NCBI GenBank assembly: GCA_016711505.1
Contig: JADJSV010000017.1
Span: forward strand, 434,001-498,000
Source: Bacteroidota bacterium
GTDB taxonomy: Bacteria; Bacteroidota; Bacteroidia; AKYH767-A; 2013-40CM-41-45
DNA: 64,000 nucleotides
Reading direction: 5' to 3'
Part shown: in pieces, positions 7,851-16,613 of the stretch
Position numbering within the stretch: position 1 is the stretch's first letter
Layout: each line of letters opens with the position of its first letter
Translations under genes and position numbers: made by a program
Notes under the pieces: generated by a model
Seen by the model: the letters and a program-made list of their open reading frames with translations, nothing else
Database searches by the model: none
Told to the model about the DNA's origin: nothing

Positions 7851-9833
7851 ATGAAAAACAATAAAGTGGTTTCATTAGCAGTGATCATTGCTCTTGGTTC
7901 TCTATTTGCCTGCAAACCTAAGAACGCAGGAAATGCTATCAGTGGCGATGCTGCTGCTAAAGCATACGTTGCTCCCGGCAAGTATGATGAATTCTACAAT
8001 TTCGTCAGTGGAGGTTTCAGCGGTCAAATGGCTGTTTACGGATTACCATCAGGAAGATTGCTGCGTGTTGTACCTGTTTTCTCTGTCGATCCTGAAAAAG
8101 GATATGGTTATTCTGAAGAATCAAAGCCTATGTTAAATACTTCTCATGGAATGGTTCCATGGGATGATCTTCACCATCCGGAACTTTCACAAACAAATGG
8201 TGAAGTTGATGGTCGTTGGTTATTTGGAAATGCAAACAACACTCCACGTGTAGCCCGAATTGATCTTACAACTTTCAGAACTGCTGAGATCATTGAACTT
8301 CCTAATTCAGGCGGTAATCACTCTTCTCCATTCATCACAGAGAATACAGAATATGTAATTGCAGGAACGCGATTCAGTGTTCCACCGGATGATAAAAACG
8401 GAGACGTTCCGATCAACAGCTACAAGAAAAACTTCAAAGGAACTCTTAGCTTTATAAGTGTCGATAAGACAGATGGAAAAATGGCTATTGCTTTTCAGAT
8501 AGAATGTCCCGGAGTGAATTTCGATTTGAGTCACTCAGGTAAAGGTAAATCTCATGGCTGGTTCTTCTTCTCTTGCTATAATACTGAACAAGCAAACACT
8601 TTGCTGGAAGTAAATGCATCTCAACGGGATAAAGATTTCATTATGGCTGTGAACTGGAAAAAAGCAGAAGAATATATTAAAGCAGGAAAAGGAAAAAAAC
8701 AAAAAGTGAGATATGCTCATAACACCTATAGCGATGTTACTCATACTGCCACTTCTGAAATTCTTACAGATGTAACTGTTCTTGATTCAAAAGAATTGAA
8801 AGACATCTGCTATTTTATTCCATGTCCGAAATCACCTCACGGTTGTGATGTTGATCCTTCAGGAGAATATATTGTAGGTAGCGGAAAACTGGCTGCATTA
8901 ATTCCTGTATTTAGTTTTGATAAAATGCAGAAAGCAATTGCAGCGAAAGATTATGCAGGAGAATTTGAAGGCATTCCGGTTATAAAATATGAATCTGTTC
9001 TTTATGGAGAAGTTAAAAAACCGGGACTTGGTCCACTTCATACAGAGTTTGATGGAAAAGGAAATGCATATACTTCATTCTTCGTTTCATCTGAAATAGT
9101 AAAATGGAATATTAAAGACCTGAAAGTGTTAGACAGAGCGAGTACATTTTATTCTGTTGGTCACTTGTGTATTCCGGGTGGTGATAGCAGAAAACCAAAT
9201 CCGAAATATCTTATTGCATACAACAAGATCACAAAAGACCGTTATCTGCCAACAGGACCTGAGTTAGCACAAAGCGCACAACTGTTCGATATTTCCGGTG
9301 ATAAGATGCAGTTGATACTCGACTTCCCGACAATTGGTGAGCCGCATTATGCTCAGGCTATTGCTGCAGATAAAATTAAAAACAATTCTGTTAAGATCTT
9401 CAAGATAGAAGAAAATCAAAATCCTTATGTATCAAAAGGTGAAGCGACTGCAAAAGTTGTACGTGAAGGAAATAAAGTTCACGTGTATGCTACAGCAATC
9501 CGTTCACATTTTGCTCCGGATAATATTGAAGGAGTAAGGATGGGCGATGAAGTTTATTTCCACGTTACCAATCTTGAACAAGACTGGGATGTACCACATG
9601 GATTTGCAATAAAAGGCGCCGACAATGCAGAATTACTCATCATGCCGGGTGAAACTCAAACACTAAAATGGATTCCGGGAAAAGTTGGAATCTATCCAAT
9701 GTATTGTACTGATTTCTGCAGTGCATTGCATCAGGAAATGCAAGGATACGTTCGCGTTTCTCCTGCAGGAAGTAATGTACCGCTGATGTTCAGCACAGGT
9801 AAAAATCAACCGGCCAAAGAAAACCAGGATTAA
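7851..9833 (+). CDS. nosZ: Nitrous oxide reductase, clade II
   Basis: This 660-residue protein reduces N2O to N2 in the periplasm. Diagnostic segments are DLSHSGKGKSHGWFFFSCYN and PHGCDVDPSGEYIVGSGKL in the seven-bladed propeller that holds the CuZ cluster. A C-terminal cupredoxin has the CuA motif C-TDF-C-SALHQEM. The signal sequence is Sec-type and has a lipobox-like LGSLFAC rather than a twin-arginine motif, as expected for clade II (atypical) NosZ. The adjacent cluster lacks nosR. It is second in the operon after a cytochrome c, and a nested hairpin with a U-tract follows it. Confidence 0.97.
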   Translation: MKNNKVVSLAVIIALGSLFACKPKNAGNAISGDAAAKAYVAPGKYDEFYNFVSGGFSGQMAVYGLPSGRLLRVVPVFSVDPEKGYGYSEESKPMLNTSHGMVPWDDLHHPELSQTNGEVDGRWLFGNANNTPRVARIDLTTFRTAEIIELPNSGGNHSSPFITENTEYVIAGTRFSVPPDDKNGDVPINSYKKNFKGTLSFISVDKTDGKMAIAFQIECPGVNFDLSHSGKGKSHGWFFFSCYNTEQANTLLEVNASQRDKDFIMAVNWKKAEEYIKAGKGKKQKVRYAHNTYSDVTHTATSEILTDVTVLDSKELKDICYFIPCPKSPHGCDVDPSGEYIVGSGKLAALIPVFSFDKMQKAIAAKDYAGEFEGIPVIKYESVLYGEVKKPGLGPLHTEFDGKGNAYTSFFVSSEIVKWNIKDLKVLDRASTFYSVGHLCIPGGDSRKPNPKYLIAYNKITKDRYLPTGPELAQSAQLFDISGDKMQLILDFPTIGEPHYAQAIAADKIKNNSVKIFKIEENQNPYVSKGEATAKVVREGNKVHVYATAIRSHFAPDNIEGVRMGDEVYFHVTNLEQDWDVPHGFAIKGADNAELLIMPGETQTLKWIPGKVGIYPMYCTDFCSALHQEMQGYVRVSPAGSNVPLMFSTGKNQPAKENQD

Positions 9834-9912
9834 TGGATTATTGGATTAATGGATTTCTTTGAATGCAAGTGCAGAATCCAGGTAATCCCAGCAATCCTTT
9901 AAATCCCGGTCA
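9834..9912. repeat. Degenerate copy of the GGGATTTAATGGATT repeat family
   Basis: Between the nosZ stop and the terminator hairpin lies TAATGGATTATTGGATTAAT followed by AATCCCAGCAATCCTTTAAA and TCCCGGTC. These words resemble the arms of the hairpin at 5050-5134, but here the arms pair poorly. I see no gene here. Confidence 0.45.
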
Positions 9913-9923
9913 AAAATCAAAGT

Positions 9924-10013
9924 GGCGAGTTGAATCCTTTAACCAATTGCATTCTCAAATGAGAGATATGAGAATGTAAACCGATTACAGGAAATTTCAA
10001 CTCGCCTTTTTTT
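9924..10013 (+). terminator. Nested hairpin with U-tract between nosZ and the NosL-fusion gene
   Basis: GGCGAGTTGAA (9924-9934) pairs perfectly with TTCAACTCGCC (9996-10006), followed by seven T (10007-10013). Inside the 61-nt loop a second hairpin forms between CATTCTCA and TGAGAATG (about 9950-9977). This has the layout of an intrinsic terminator or attenuator and lies 22 bp before the next start codon. It could uncouple nosZ mRNA from the assembly genes. Confidence 0.75.
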
Positions 10014-10034
10014 ATAAATTAAATCAATAGCAAA

Positions 10035-11054
10035 ATGAAAAATCAAACCAAGTTGTCTTCACTGATCAGTGTATTGCTGATTGTTTCCGGAGTATTACTT
10101 TTTGTAATTTTGTTTGTACCAATGTGGCGCATTGATCTTGATGCCCCGCAATATCCGGAAGGATTGCGGTTACTTATTTATGCAGACAAGCTCGGAGGTA
10201 ATGTCGATATCATAAATGGCCTGAATCATTATATAGGAATGAAAACATTGCATGAAGATGATTTTGTCGAATTCAAAATTTTGCCTTTCATCATTTCCTT
10301 CTTCGGACTGTTCTTTATAACAGCAGGAATTACGAAAAGCAGAAAACTATTATTCACTCTGTTCGCTCTGTTCGTTGCGTTCGGAGTCATTGCTATGGCA
10401 GATTTCTGGAAATGGGAATACGATTACGGTCACAATTTAAATCCTGAGGCTGCTATAATTGTCCCGGGAATGGCATATCAGCCGCCTTTGATCGGCTTTA
10501 AGCAACTATTGAATTTCGGAGCTTATTCTATTCCTGATATTGGTGGCTGGCTATTTATTATTGCCGGCGCAACTGCATTATTCTGTATAATTTTAGATCA
10601 CAGAATGTATAAACTTTCTAAAAAAATAAATCCTGCATTAACTCTGATACTGATATCTTTTGCTTTATACTCTTGTTCCATTTCTCCTCAACCTTTAAAA
10701 CTGGGTTCTGACAATTGTTCATTCTGCAAAATGACAATCAGTAATCCACGCTTTGGTGCTGAGATTCTGACAAAAAAAGGTAAGGCATTAAAATATGATG
10801 ATATTTCATGTATGGTCTCTGATCTGAAAGAAAATCCCATAGCTGCTGAAAAAATCAGTGCTATCTATTCAGTAGATTTTTCTTCAACACATCAATTGAC
10901 AGATGTAAAAGATTGCTTTTTTTTCGAGACAGAAAATCTAAGGAGTCCAATGGGTGGCAATATCGCTTCTGTCTCAAATAAAGATTCGCTGAATTACTAT
11001 CTGACCAACTTACAGGCACAGGAAATTTCATGGAGTGAGATCATTAAGCAATAA
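10035..11054 (+). CDS. nosL: Membrane domain fused to NosL copper chaperone
   Basis: This 339-residue protein has two parts. Residues 1-~195 form a membrane domain with about four helices (LISVLLIVSGVLLFVILFVP; ILPFIISFFGLFFITAGI; LLFTLFALFVAFGVIAM; IGGWLFIIAGATALFCIIL). Residues ~205-339 are a NosL domain that begins with a lipoprotein-like stretch (LTLILISFALYSC). It carries the copper motif D-NCSFCKM, then KYDDISCM and SPMGGNIAS. NosL binds Cu(I) and supplies it for CuZ assembly. The two halves are usually separate genes as far as I know; here they share one frame. It lies between nosZ and nosD. Confidence 0.85.
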   Translation: MKNQTKLSSLISVLLIVSGVLLFVILFVPMWRIDLDAPQYPEGLRLLIYADKLGGNVDIINGLNHYIGMKTLHEDDFVEFKILPFIISFFGLFFITAGITKSRKLLFTLFALFVAFGVIAMADFWKWEYDYGHNLNPEAAIIVPGMAYQPPLIGFKQLLNFGAYSIPDIGGWLFIIAGATALFCIILDHRMYKLSKKINPALTLILISFALYSCSISPQPLKLGSDNCSFCKMTISNPRFGAEILTKKGKALKYDDISCMVSDLKENPIAAEKISAIYSVDFSSTHQLTDVKDCFFFETENLRSPMGGNIASVSNKDSLNYYLTNLQAQEISWSEIIKQ

Positions 11055-11059
11055 TAATA

Positions 11060-12301
11060 ATGAGAATCTTTTTTACTGTAACCCTTCTTTCAATAATTTT
11101 TGTTTGTCATGCCGCACTTGCGAAAACACTTCATGTTGGAGCAAATAAAAACATTAAAACCATTCAAGGGGCTGTTAGTAGTTCAATCGATGGAGACACC
11201 ATTATAGTAGATCAAGGAATTTATTTTGAAAAAAATCTTATTATTGATAAGCAACTTGTATTGTTTGGAAATAATTTTCCGGTAATTGATGGCGAAGGCA
11301 AATATGAGATCGTTTCGATCAAAGCCGGAAATGTTACACTGAATAGTTTTAAAATTCAACATTCCGGATATGCTACTTTAGAAGATCCTGCCGGAATCAA
11401 AATCTACGACTCAAACAATGTAACTATCGAGAACAATATAATCGATGATACATTTTTCGGCATCTATGCACAGTATGCGAAGAACTGCATCATCAAAAAC
11501 AATAAACTTACTGCCTACGGAAAACAAGAACAGGAAATCGGTAACGGTATTCATTGCTGGAAAAGTGATAGTATGCAGATCATAGGAAATACAATCCGTG
11601 GTCATCGTGATGGTATTTATTTTGAATTTGTAACCAACTCTATTATCTGGCGAAATAATTCGCTTTCAAATATGCGATATGGTTTGCATTTTATGTTCTC
11701 GCACAATGATTCATACATCTGCAATATTTTCAGTGGTAATGGTGCCGGTGTTGCTGTAATGTATACACATGGTGTAAAAATGTATAACAATGTTTTTGAA
11801 GACAACTGGGGCGATGCCGCTTATGGTCTTTTGCTAAAAGAAATATCTGACAGTTATATTGAAGGGAATACCTTTGTAAAAAATACCAGCGGAATTCACA
11901 TGGAAGGTGCAAGCAGAATTCAGCTCTGTAAAAATATTTTCAAAAATAATGGTTGGGCAATTAAAATCCAGGCAAGTTGTATGGATGTTAATGTAAGCCG
12001 GAATAACTTTTTCGGAAACACATTTGATATTGGAACTAATGGAACTCTTGTGTTGAATACTTTCAATAATAATTACTGGGACAAATACGAGGGCTATGAT
12101 TTGAACAAAGATAATTTGGGAGATGTACCTTTCCGTCCTGTGAGTATGTTCTCTATGATAATAGAAAACAACCCGCAAACAATGATCTTATTCCGAAGCA
12201 TTATGGTTACCTTGCTTGATAAAACCGAAAGAATTATTCCAACTTTGATTCCTGAAAACCTGAAAGACGAACACCCGTTTATGAAACCCATTGCATTATG
12301 A
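11060..12301 (+). CDS. nosD: NosD, periplasmic beta-helix maturation protein
   Basis: This 413-residue protein has a Sec signal peptide (ending near ALA-K) and a right-handed parallel beta-helix of CASH/NosD type with repeated N-rich rungs (NNVTIENNIID, GNTIRGHRDGIYF, YIEGNTFVKNTSGIHMEGA). NosD works with the NosFY ABC transporter to assemble the copper-sulfur CuZ centre of NosZ. The stop overlaps the nosF start by four bases (ATGA), indicating translational coupling. Confidence 0.93.
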   Translation: MRIFFTVTLLSIIFVCHAALAKTLHVGANKNIKTIQGAVSSSIDGDTIIVDQGIYFEKNLIIDKQLVLFGNNFPVIDGEGKYEIVSIKAGNVTLNSFKIQHSGYATLEDPAGIKIYDSNNVTIENNIIDDTFFGIYAQYAKNCIIKNNKLTAYGKQEQEIGNGIHCWKSDSMQIIGNTIRGHRDGIYFEFVTNSIIWRNNSLSNMRYGLHFMFSHNDSYICNIFSGNGAGVAVMYTHGVKMYNNVFEDNWGDAAYGLLLKEISDSYIEGNTFVKNTSGIHMEGASRIQLCKNIFKNNGWAIKIQASCMDVNVSRNNFFGNTFDIGTNGTLVLNTFNNNYWDKYEGYDLNKDNLGDVPFRPVSMFSMIIENNPQTMILFRSIMVTLLDKTERIIPTLIPENLKDEHPFMKPIAL

Positions 12302-13008
12302 TAGAACTTAAAAACATATCAAAAAACTTTGCGAAGTTTCAGGCACTTAAAGATATTAATTTAACGTGCGAGAAAGGGCAATGTATTGCATTGATTGGTC
12401 CAAATGGCAGCGGAAAAACTACTCTCATTAAATCAATACTTGGAATGGTTGTTCCTGAAAAAGGAGAAATTCTATTTAAAGGAAAATCAATCAAAAACGA
12501 TTTTGAATATAGAGCAGAGATCGGCTACATGCCGCAAATAGGACGATATCCTGACAACATGACCATCGGACAGATCTTTGAAATGATGAAAGATATCCGT
12601 AAGTCAAAAGATTCAACATTTGATGAAGAACTGATCAATAATTTTGAACTCAAAAAAATATTTGATAAACGGATGCGCACCCTCTCCGGAGGAACACGGC
12701 AAAAGGTAAGTGCTGCACTTGCTTTTCTATTCAATGCCAACGTTTTGATTCTTGATGAACCTACAGCAGGACTTGATCCGCTTTCTGCCGACATACTCAA
12801 AGAAAAAATAATCAAGGAAAATAAAAAAGGAAAGCTGATAATAATTACCTCACATATTCTTAGCGAACTCGACGAACTGATCAGTCATCTGATCTATATG
12901 CAGGATGGTAAGATCCGGTTTTACAAAAAAATAGATGAGTTGAAGAATGAAAGCGGACAGGCAAAACTTTCGAAAGCAATTTCTACATTAATGCACGAAG
13001 CAATATGA
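12298..13008 (+). CDS. nosF: NosF, ABC transporter ATPase
   Basis: This 236-residue ABC ATPase has Walker A GPNGSGKTT (residues 34-42), the signature LSGGTRQKV, Walker B VLILDEPTAGLDP and the switch His in IITSHILSE. It forms a transporter with NosY for NosZ maturation, probably exporting a sulfur species. It overlaps nosD by 4 bp and nosY by 4 bp, so it is tightly coupled. Confidence 0.94.
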   Translation: MIELKNISKNFAKFQALKDINLTCEKGQCIALIGPNGSGKTTLIKSILGMVVPEKGEILFKGKSIKNDFEYRAEIGYMPQIGRYPDNMTIGQIFEMMKDIRKSKDSTFDEELINNFELKKIFDKRMRTLSGGTRQKVSAALAFLFNANVLILDEPTAGLDPLSADILKEKIIKENKKGKLIIITSHILSELDELISHLIYMQDGKIRFYKKIDELKNESGQAKLSKAISTLMHEAI

Positions 13009-13772
13009 ATAAAGTTTTCAAATATTTTGTAATCGATATTCTAAGGAATAAGACTGTAATTTTTTATACTTTGTTTTTATTCATCGTTACGTTTACTTTA
13101 TTCAGTTTTGAAGAAAACACTGCAAAAGGATTACTAAGCCTGCTGAATATTATCTTATTCATAGTGCCGTTGATCTCAATAATTTTTTCAACTATCTACG
13201 TCTACAATTGTTCCGAGTTCATTGAATTACTGATCTGTCAGCCTCTAAAAAGAAAATACATCTGGCTAAGTCTTTTCACAGGACTTGCATTTTCACTTTG
13301 TCTATCATTTCTTATCGGCTGTGGAATTCCGGTATTGATATATGAACCGACATCAACCGGTTTAATTCTTGTTATTACCGGGTGTTTATTATCCGTGATC
13401 TTTGTCTCAATTGCATTGCTGGCAACAGTCACAACCCGCGACAAGGCAAAAGGTATTGGAAAGTCCATTTTGTTATGGCTCTACTTTGCATTGATCTTCG
13501 ACGGATTGGTTTTATTTCTCCTATTTCAATTTGCAGAATATCCGTTGGAAAAAATGATGATGGCTATCAGTGGTTTGAATCCGATTGATCTTAGTCGTAT
13601 CATTGTATTGCTGAGGCTAGATGTATCTGCATTAATGGGATACACAGGTGCAGTCTTCAAAGATTTTTTTGGTACCACTCTTGGTTTTGGAGTTGCCCTC
13701 CTGGCACTCTCATTATGGGCTATTGTCCCGTTATTAATTTCTACAAAAAAATTCAGGACTAAAGACCTGTAA
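13005..13772 (+). CDS. nosY: NosY, ABC transporter permease
   Basis: This 255-residue membrane protein of about six helices belongs to the ABC-2/NosY type. It has a cytoplasmic N-terminus (MNKVFKYFVIDILRNKTVIFY) and a coupling segment CQPLKRKYIW after the second helix. It is the partner of NosF. The start overlaps the nosF stop (ATGA). Confidence 0.92.
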   Translation: MNKVFKYFVIDILRNKTVIFYTLFLFIVTFTLFSFEENTAKGLLSLLNIILFIVPLISIIFSTIYVYNCSEFIELLICQPLKRKYIWLSLFTGLAFSLCLSFLIGCGIPVLIYEPTSTGLILVITGCLLSVIFVSIALLATVTTRDKAKGIGKSILLWLYFALIFDGLVLFLLFQFAEYPLEKMMMAISGLNPIDLSRIIVLLRLDVSALMGYTGAVFKDFFGTTLGFGVALLALSLWAIVPLLISTKKFRTKDL

Positions 13773-13782
13773 AAAAATCAAC

Positions 13783-14172
13783 ATGAAAAAAGACATTTCC
13801 GGACGCCCCGATATAGAACTTGCAATAAAATCTTTTTATGATAAAGTTTTAGCTGATGAAAAAATTGGCTTCATCTTTACTGATATTGCAAAAGTGAATT
13901 GGGAAAAACATCTGCCAATTATGTATGACTTCTGGGAGAATGTTCTTTTCTTCTCAGGAAAATACAATGGCGACCCAATGAATGTCCACAGACACTTAAA
14001 CAATTTAATTGAATTAAAAGCTGAACATTTCAGAAGGTGGACTCACCTCTTTAATTTGACAATCGATGAGTTATTTGAAGGAGAAAACGCAGAACGTGCA
14101 AAACAAAGAGCATTGAGTATAGCTACGGTCATGCAGGTAAAATTATCTGAATCTGCTTCAAAAAAAGAGTGA
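13783..14172 (+). CDS. Group III truncated hemoglobin
   Basis: This 129-residue globin starts 10 bp after nosY and is the last gene of the nos operon. Family features are the N-terminal IELAIKSFYDKVLADEKIGFIF segment, W-EKHLPIMYDFWENVLF, the proximal-His region V-H-RHLN and the C-terminal HFRRWTHLF block. Group III truncated globins bind O2 and NO and are tied to NO detoxification or redox sensing. Inclusion in a nos operon suggests protection of the copper enzyme from NO; this is inference. The stop codon forms part of a bidirectional terminator stem. Confidence 0.9.
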   Translation: MKKDISGRPDIELAIKSFYDKVLADEKIGFIFTDIAKVNWEKHLPIMYDFWENVLFFSGKYNGDPMNVHRHLNNLIELKAEHFRRWTHLFNLTIDELFEGENAERAKQRALSIATVMQVKLSESASKKE

Positions 14173-14207
14173 CCCATCATGAGAATATTTCTCTGATGAA
14201 TCACTCT
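14161..14207. terminator. Bidirectional terminator between the globin and FAS1 genes
   Basis: AGAGTGA (14166-14172) pairs with TCACTCT (14201-14207), and inner bases (CATCA/TGATG, GAGAA/TTCTC) extend the stem. On the minus strand the stem is followed by T6 (plus A6 at 14161-14166, inside the globin gene), giving a good terminator for the FAS1 gene. On the plus strand the T-rich tail is weaker. Confidence 0.75.
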
Positions 14208-14245
14208 TACATTTTTCAATTCAACCTGATATTAAATAAACAATT

Positions 14246-14812
14246 CTATTTCGATTGTAGTAATACTTCATCAATAACGTGGATCACACCATTTGATGCC
14301 TGAATTGACGCAACAATTGTAGCTTTACCGTTAATCATAATTTTTCCATCAACTTTTGTGATTGTCAAATTCCCTCCATTTACTTGTCCTAAAGTTTGTC
14401 CGTCCATCAAAGCATCTGCCTGATATACGCCAACCGAAACGTGATACTGAAGAATATCCTGCAACGATTCCTTTGCTTCAGGTTTCAACAAACCATCTAC
14501 CGTACCTGCAGGTAATTTGTCGAAAGCTGCATTCGTTGGTGCGAATACAGTAAAGGGCCCTGCATTACTCAATACATCAACCAGTTCAGCAGCTTTAACT
14601 GCAGCAACTAATGTTGAATGGTCTTTACTTCCCGAAGCAACCTGAACGACATTTTTTGCGGATACATCGTCTTGTACACCTGACTGCCCGACAACAGACT
14701 CTTGTTGTTCCGCAGTCGCATTTGATTCTGATTTTTCTTCCCCTGAATTACTACAGGAAAACGAAGCAAGTAAAATTCCTGCTCCGATTAAAATTTTTGT
14801 GGTCTTTTGCAT
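14246..14812 (-). CDS. FAS1 (fasciclin) domain lipoprotein
   Basis: I place the start at 14812 (MQKTTKILIGAGILLASFSC), six codons inside the longest ORF, because it gives a clean lipobox signal with Cys20. A Ser/Glu/Gln linker is followed by one FAS1 domain with the typical motifs GPFTVFAPTNAAFDKLP, LLKPEAKESLQDILQYHV and SNGVIHVIDEVLL. FAS1 proteins are extracytoplasmic adhesion or matrix proteins with unclear function in bacteria. A perfect TATGA-N6-TCATA palindrome 55 bp upstream places it in the same regulon as the nos genes, which is unexpected for this family. Confidence 0.9.
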   Translation of the reverse strand: MQKTTKILIGAGILLASFSCSNSGEEKSESNATAEQQESVVGQSGVQDDVSAKNVVQVASGSKDHSTLVAAVKAAELVDVLSNAGPFTVFAPTNAAFDKLPAGTVDGLLKPEAKESLQDILQYHVSVGVYQADALMDGQTLGQVNGGNLTITKVDGKIMINGKATIVASIQASNGVIHVIDEVLLQSK

Positions 14813-14837
14813 AATGGTTAAAATTATCATTTGATCT

Positions 14838-14884
14838 TAAATGTAATTTGTCACACGATGAAGGGATTATGATTGCAATCATAA
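14838..14884 (-). promoter_or_regulatory. Fnr-type box and -7 element upstream of the FAS1 gene
   Basis: TTATGATTGCAATCATAA at 14867-14884 is a perfect 18-bp palindrome (centre 14875.5). The -7-like octamer TACATTTA (minus strand, 5 of 6 to TAnnTTTG) at 14838-14845 is centred 34 bp away, as at the nos promoter. The start codon at 14812 follows about 20 nt after the inferred transcription start. Confidence 0.7.
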
Positions 14885-14951
14885 ATGATATTATTCATAT
14901 GGAAGAGCTTGAAATTTTAATCAAAACAGTTGACACATGCGAAAGATCATG

Positions 14952-15377
14952 TTAAGGCTTCCACTCAGAATACGAATCTTTTGTTTCATATAATTTCAAC
15001 CCGGTTAATCTTAGTTCTCTTGGCAATTCACTGCTTACTGCAACTTTAATAAACAACAATATATTTTCAACTGTTGGTTCAAAATCCCACACGATCAGAT
15101 TTTCCAGTACCTCTACATAGGGTTTGTTGGCAAGGAATTCTTTCGACAAAACCAACTTATGATCCAGCACACTTACAACAACTTTCCCTACAATTTGCTT
15201 CAACAACTTAAAATCAATAATGAAACCCGGCGGTGCAATATATTCTGAATCATTTTTTGCAAATGAAACTGACACAAACAACTGATAAGAGTGTCCATGA
15301 ATATGTTTGCAGGCACCGTCATATCCATTTATCGCATGCGCCATTTCAAAATTAAAGATCTTGGTAATACTCAGCAT
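14952..15377 (-). CDS. 6-pyruvoyl-tetrahydropterin synthase / QueD family enzyme
   Basis: I prefer the ATG at 15377 over the TTG at 15392; the protein is then 141 residues. Zinc ligands are H14 (EMAHA) and H27/H29 (CKHIHGHSY), with the catalytic Cys23 four residues before H27. The LDHKLVL and YETKDSYSEW motifs of the family are present. It converts dihydroneopterin triphosphate to a 6-substituted pterin, either 6-carboxytetrahydropterin for queuosine (QueD) or pyruvoyl-tetrahydropterin. No other queuosine gene is nearby, so the pathway is not fixed. Confidence 0.88.
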   Translation of the reverse strand: MLSITKIFNFEMAHAINGYDGACKHIHGHSYQLFVSVSFAKNDSEYIAPPGFIIDFKLLKQIVGKVVVSVLDHKLVLSKEFLANKPYVEVLENLIVWDFEPTVENILLFIKVAVSSELPRELRLTGLKLYETKDSYSEWKP

Positions 15378-15477
15378 TTTTTTTAAGGACAATTTGGTCC
15401 AATGCCGAAGCGATTCAAATGACCTTAGTCACACCAAGTCATGAATTTCATTAATACGGAATTTCAAAAACCAATTT

Positions 15478-16563
15478 CTAAACACCTCTCGGCACCTTCA
15501 ACACAATCGAAGTTCCCATATTAGGAACACTCTCTATCTTTAATGTACCTGAGATCATACTCGATCGTTCGCGCATGCCTAGTAAACCCAGAGTGTTTTT
15601 ATTTCCGGCGTCTTTCTGGTTGAAACCTTTTCCGTTATCCTGGATATTGAGGATGTAATTTTCAGAATCAGATTCAAGTGTACTTTTAACAGTGGTTGCT
15701 TGTGAGTGACGGATGATATTTGTCAACGATTCCTGGTAGATCCTGAAGATGCTTGTCACAATATCTTTATGTAATGTTGTGTCGTCGATGCCTGAATGGA
15801 AAGAGCTTTCTATACCGGTCCGTTTCTGAAACTCTATACTATGCCATTCCAATGCTGCATTCAATCCGAGATCATCCAAAATTCCCGGGCGAAGTTCATA
15901 AGCAATTCTTCGAACAGCTTTTACTGTGTCGTCGATCATTTGATTGATGTCTTTGAACTTTTCAATAACTTCTTTCTCGTTAGAATCAATTCTCTTTTTC
16001 ATCCACGCTACATCCATCTTCAAGCCTGTTAGCTGCTGTCCTAATTCGTCATGGATCTCTCTGGATATTGTCGTTCTTTCTTCTTCACGAATGCTTTGAA
16101 GATGTGATGCCAGTTCCCGAAGTTCTTCCTTTGTAGCTTTCAATTCAGAATTGCTTTGATTCAGACTGGTAATGATCGATTGGCGTTCGGTTGAAAAACG
16201 AATTACCTTATCTAACTCCTTGCTGCTGCTTTCCCCTTTGATCAGATAGTCCTGTGCACCTTCACGTAATGCACTTAAAGCAATGTGCTCATCAGACATC
16301 CCCGTCAAAATTACTATGACACTATTCGGAAATTTTTTTCTGATCTCGCTAACTGTTTGCACACCATCACTGTCAGGCAAAGTAAGATCGAGCAAAACAA
16401 GCGAAATGCCATCTGGTGGAATTTCAATTTCAAGCGCATCCTTTAATCCGGAATTTACAATCAGTAAATCTGTTGAAATACCAATCTCCTTTAGCATTTC
16501 CAGAATTAACCGGACATCCCCTTCATTATCTTCAATTAATAAAATATTACTTTTCTTTGTCAT
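15478..16563 (-). CDS. Receiver domain fused to HisKA_3-type histidine kinase
   Basis: This 361-residue protein has an N-terminal CheY-like receiver (acceptor D59 in LVLLDLTLPDSDG), a short coiled coil, a HisKA_3 dimerisation domain with H171 in EEERTTISREIHDELGQQLT, and a C-terminal ATPase with the N-box (ESLTNIIRHSQA) and G-boxes (DNGKGF, LGLLGMRER). The kinase type is that of NarX/DegS, which normally phosphorylates NarL-type regulators. The architecture suggests it passes a signal from an upstream kinase, perhaps the one at 17032-19541, to an unlinked regulator. No membrane segment is present. Confidence 0.88.
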   Translation of the reverse strand: MTKKSNILLIEDNEGDVRLILEMLKEIGISTDLLIVNSGLKDALEIEIPPDGISLVLLDLTLPDSDGVQTVSEIRKKFPNSVIVILTGMSDEHIALSALREGAQDYLIKGESSSKELDKVIRFSTERQSIITSLNQSNSELKATKEELRELASHLQSIREEERTTISREIHDELGQQLTGLKMDVAWMKKRIDSNEKEVIEKFKDINQMIDDTVKAVRRIAYELRPGILDDLGLNAALEWHSIEFQKRTGIESSFHSGIDDTTLHKDIVTSIFRIYQESLTNIIRHSQATTVKSTLESDSENYILNIQDNGKGFNQKDAGNKNTLGLLGMRERSSMISGTLKIESVPNMGTSIVLKVPRGV

Positions 16564-16613
16564 TCTCCAAATCTGTTTTAAAAATAAAATTTAATATTAG
16601 GTAATTTTAAAAT

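Noticed and set aside
15420..15431. Palindrome TGACCTTAGTCA upstream of the QueD-like gene as a further Fnr box
   Set aside because: TGAC/GTCA arms do not fit TATGA/TCATA flanks, and no -7 element at the right distance was found.
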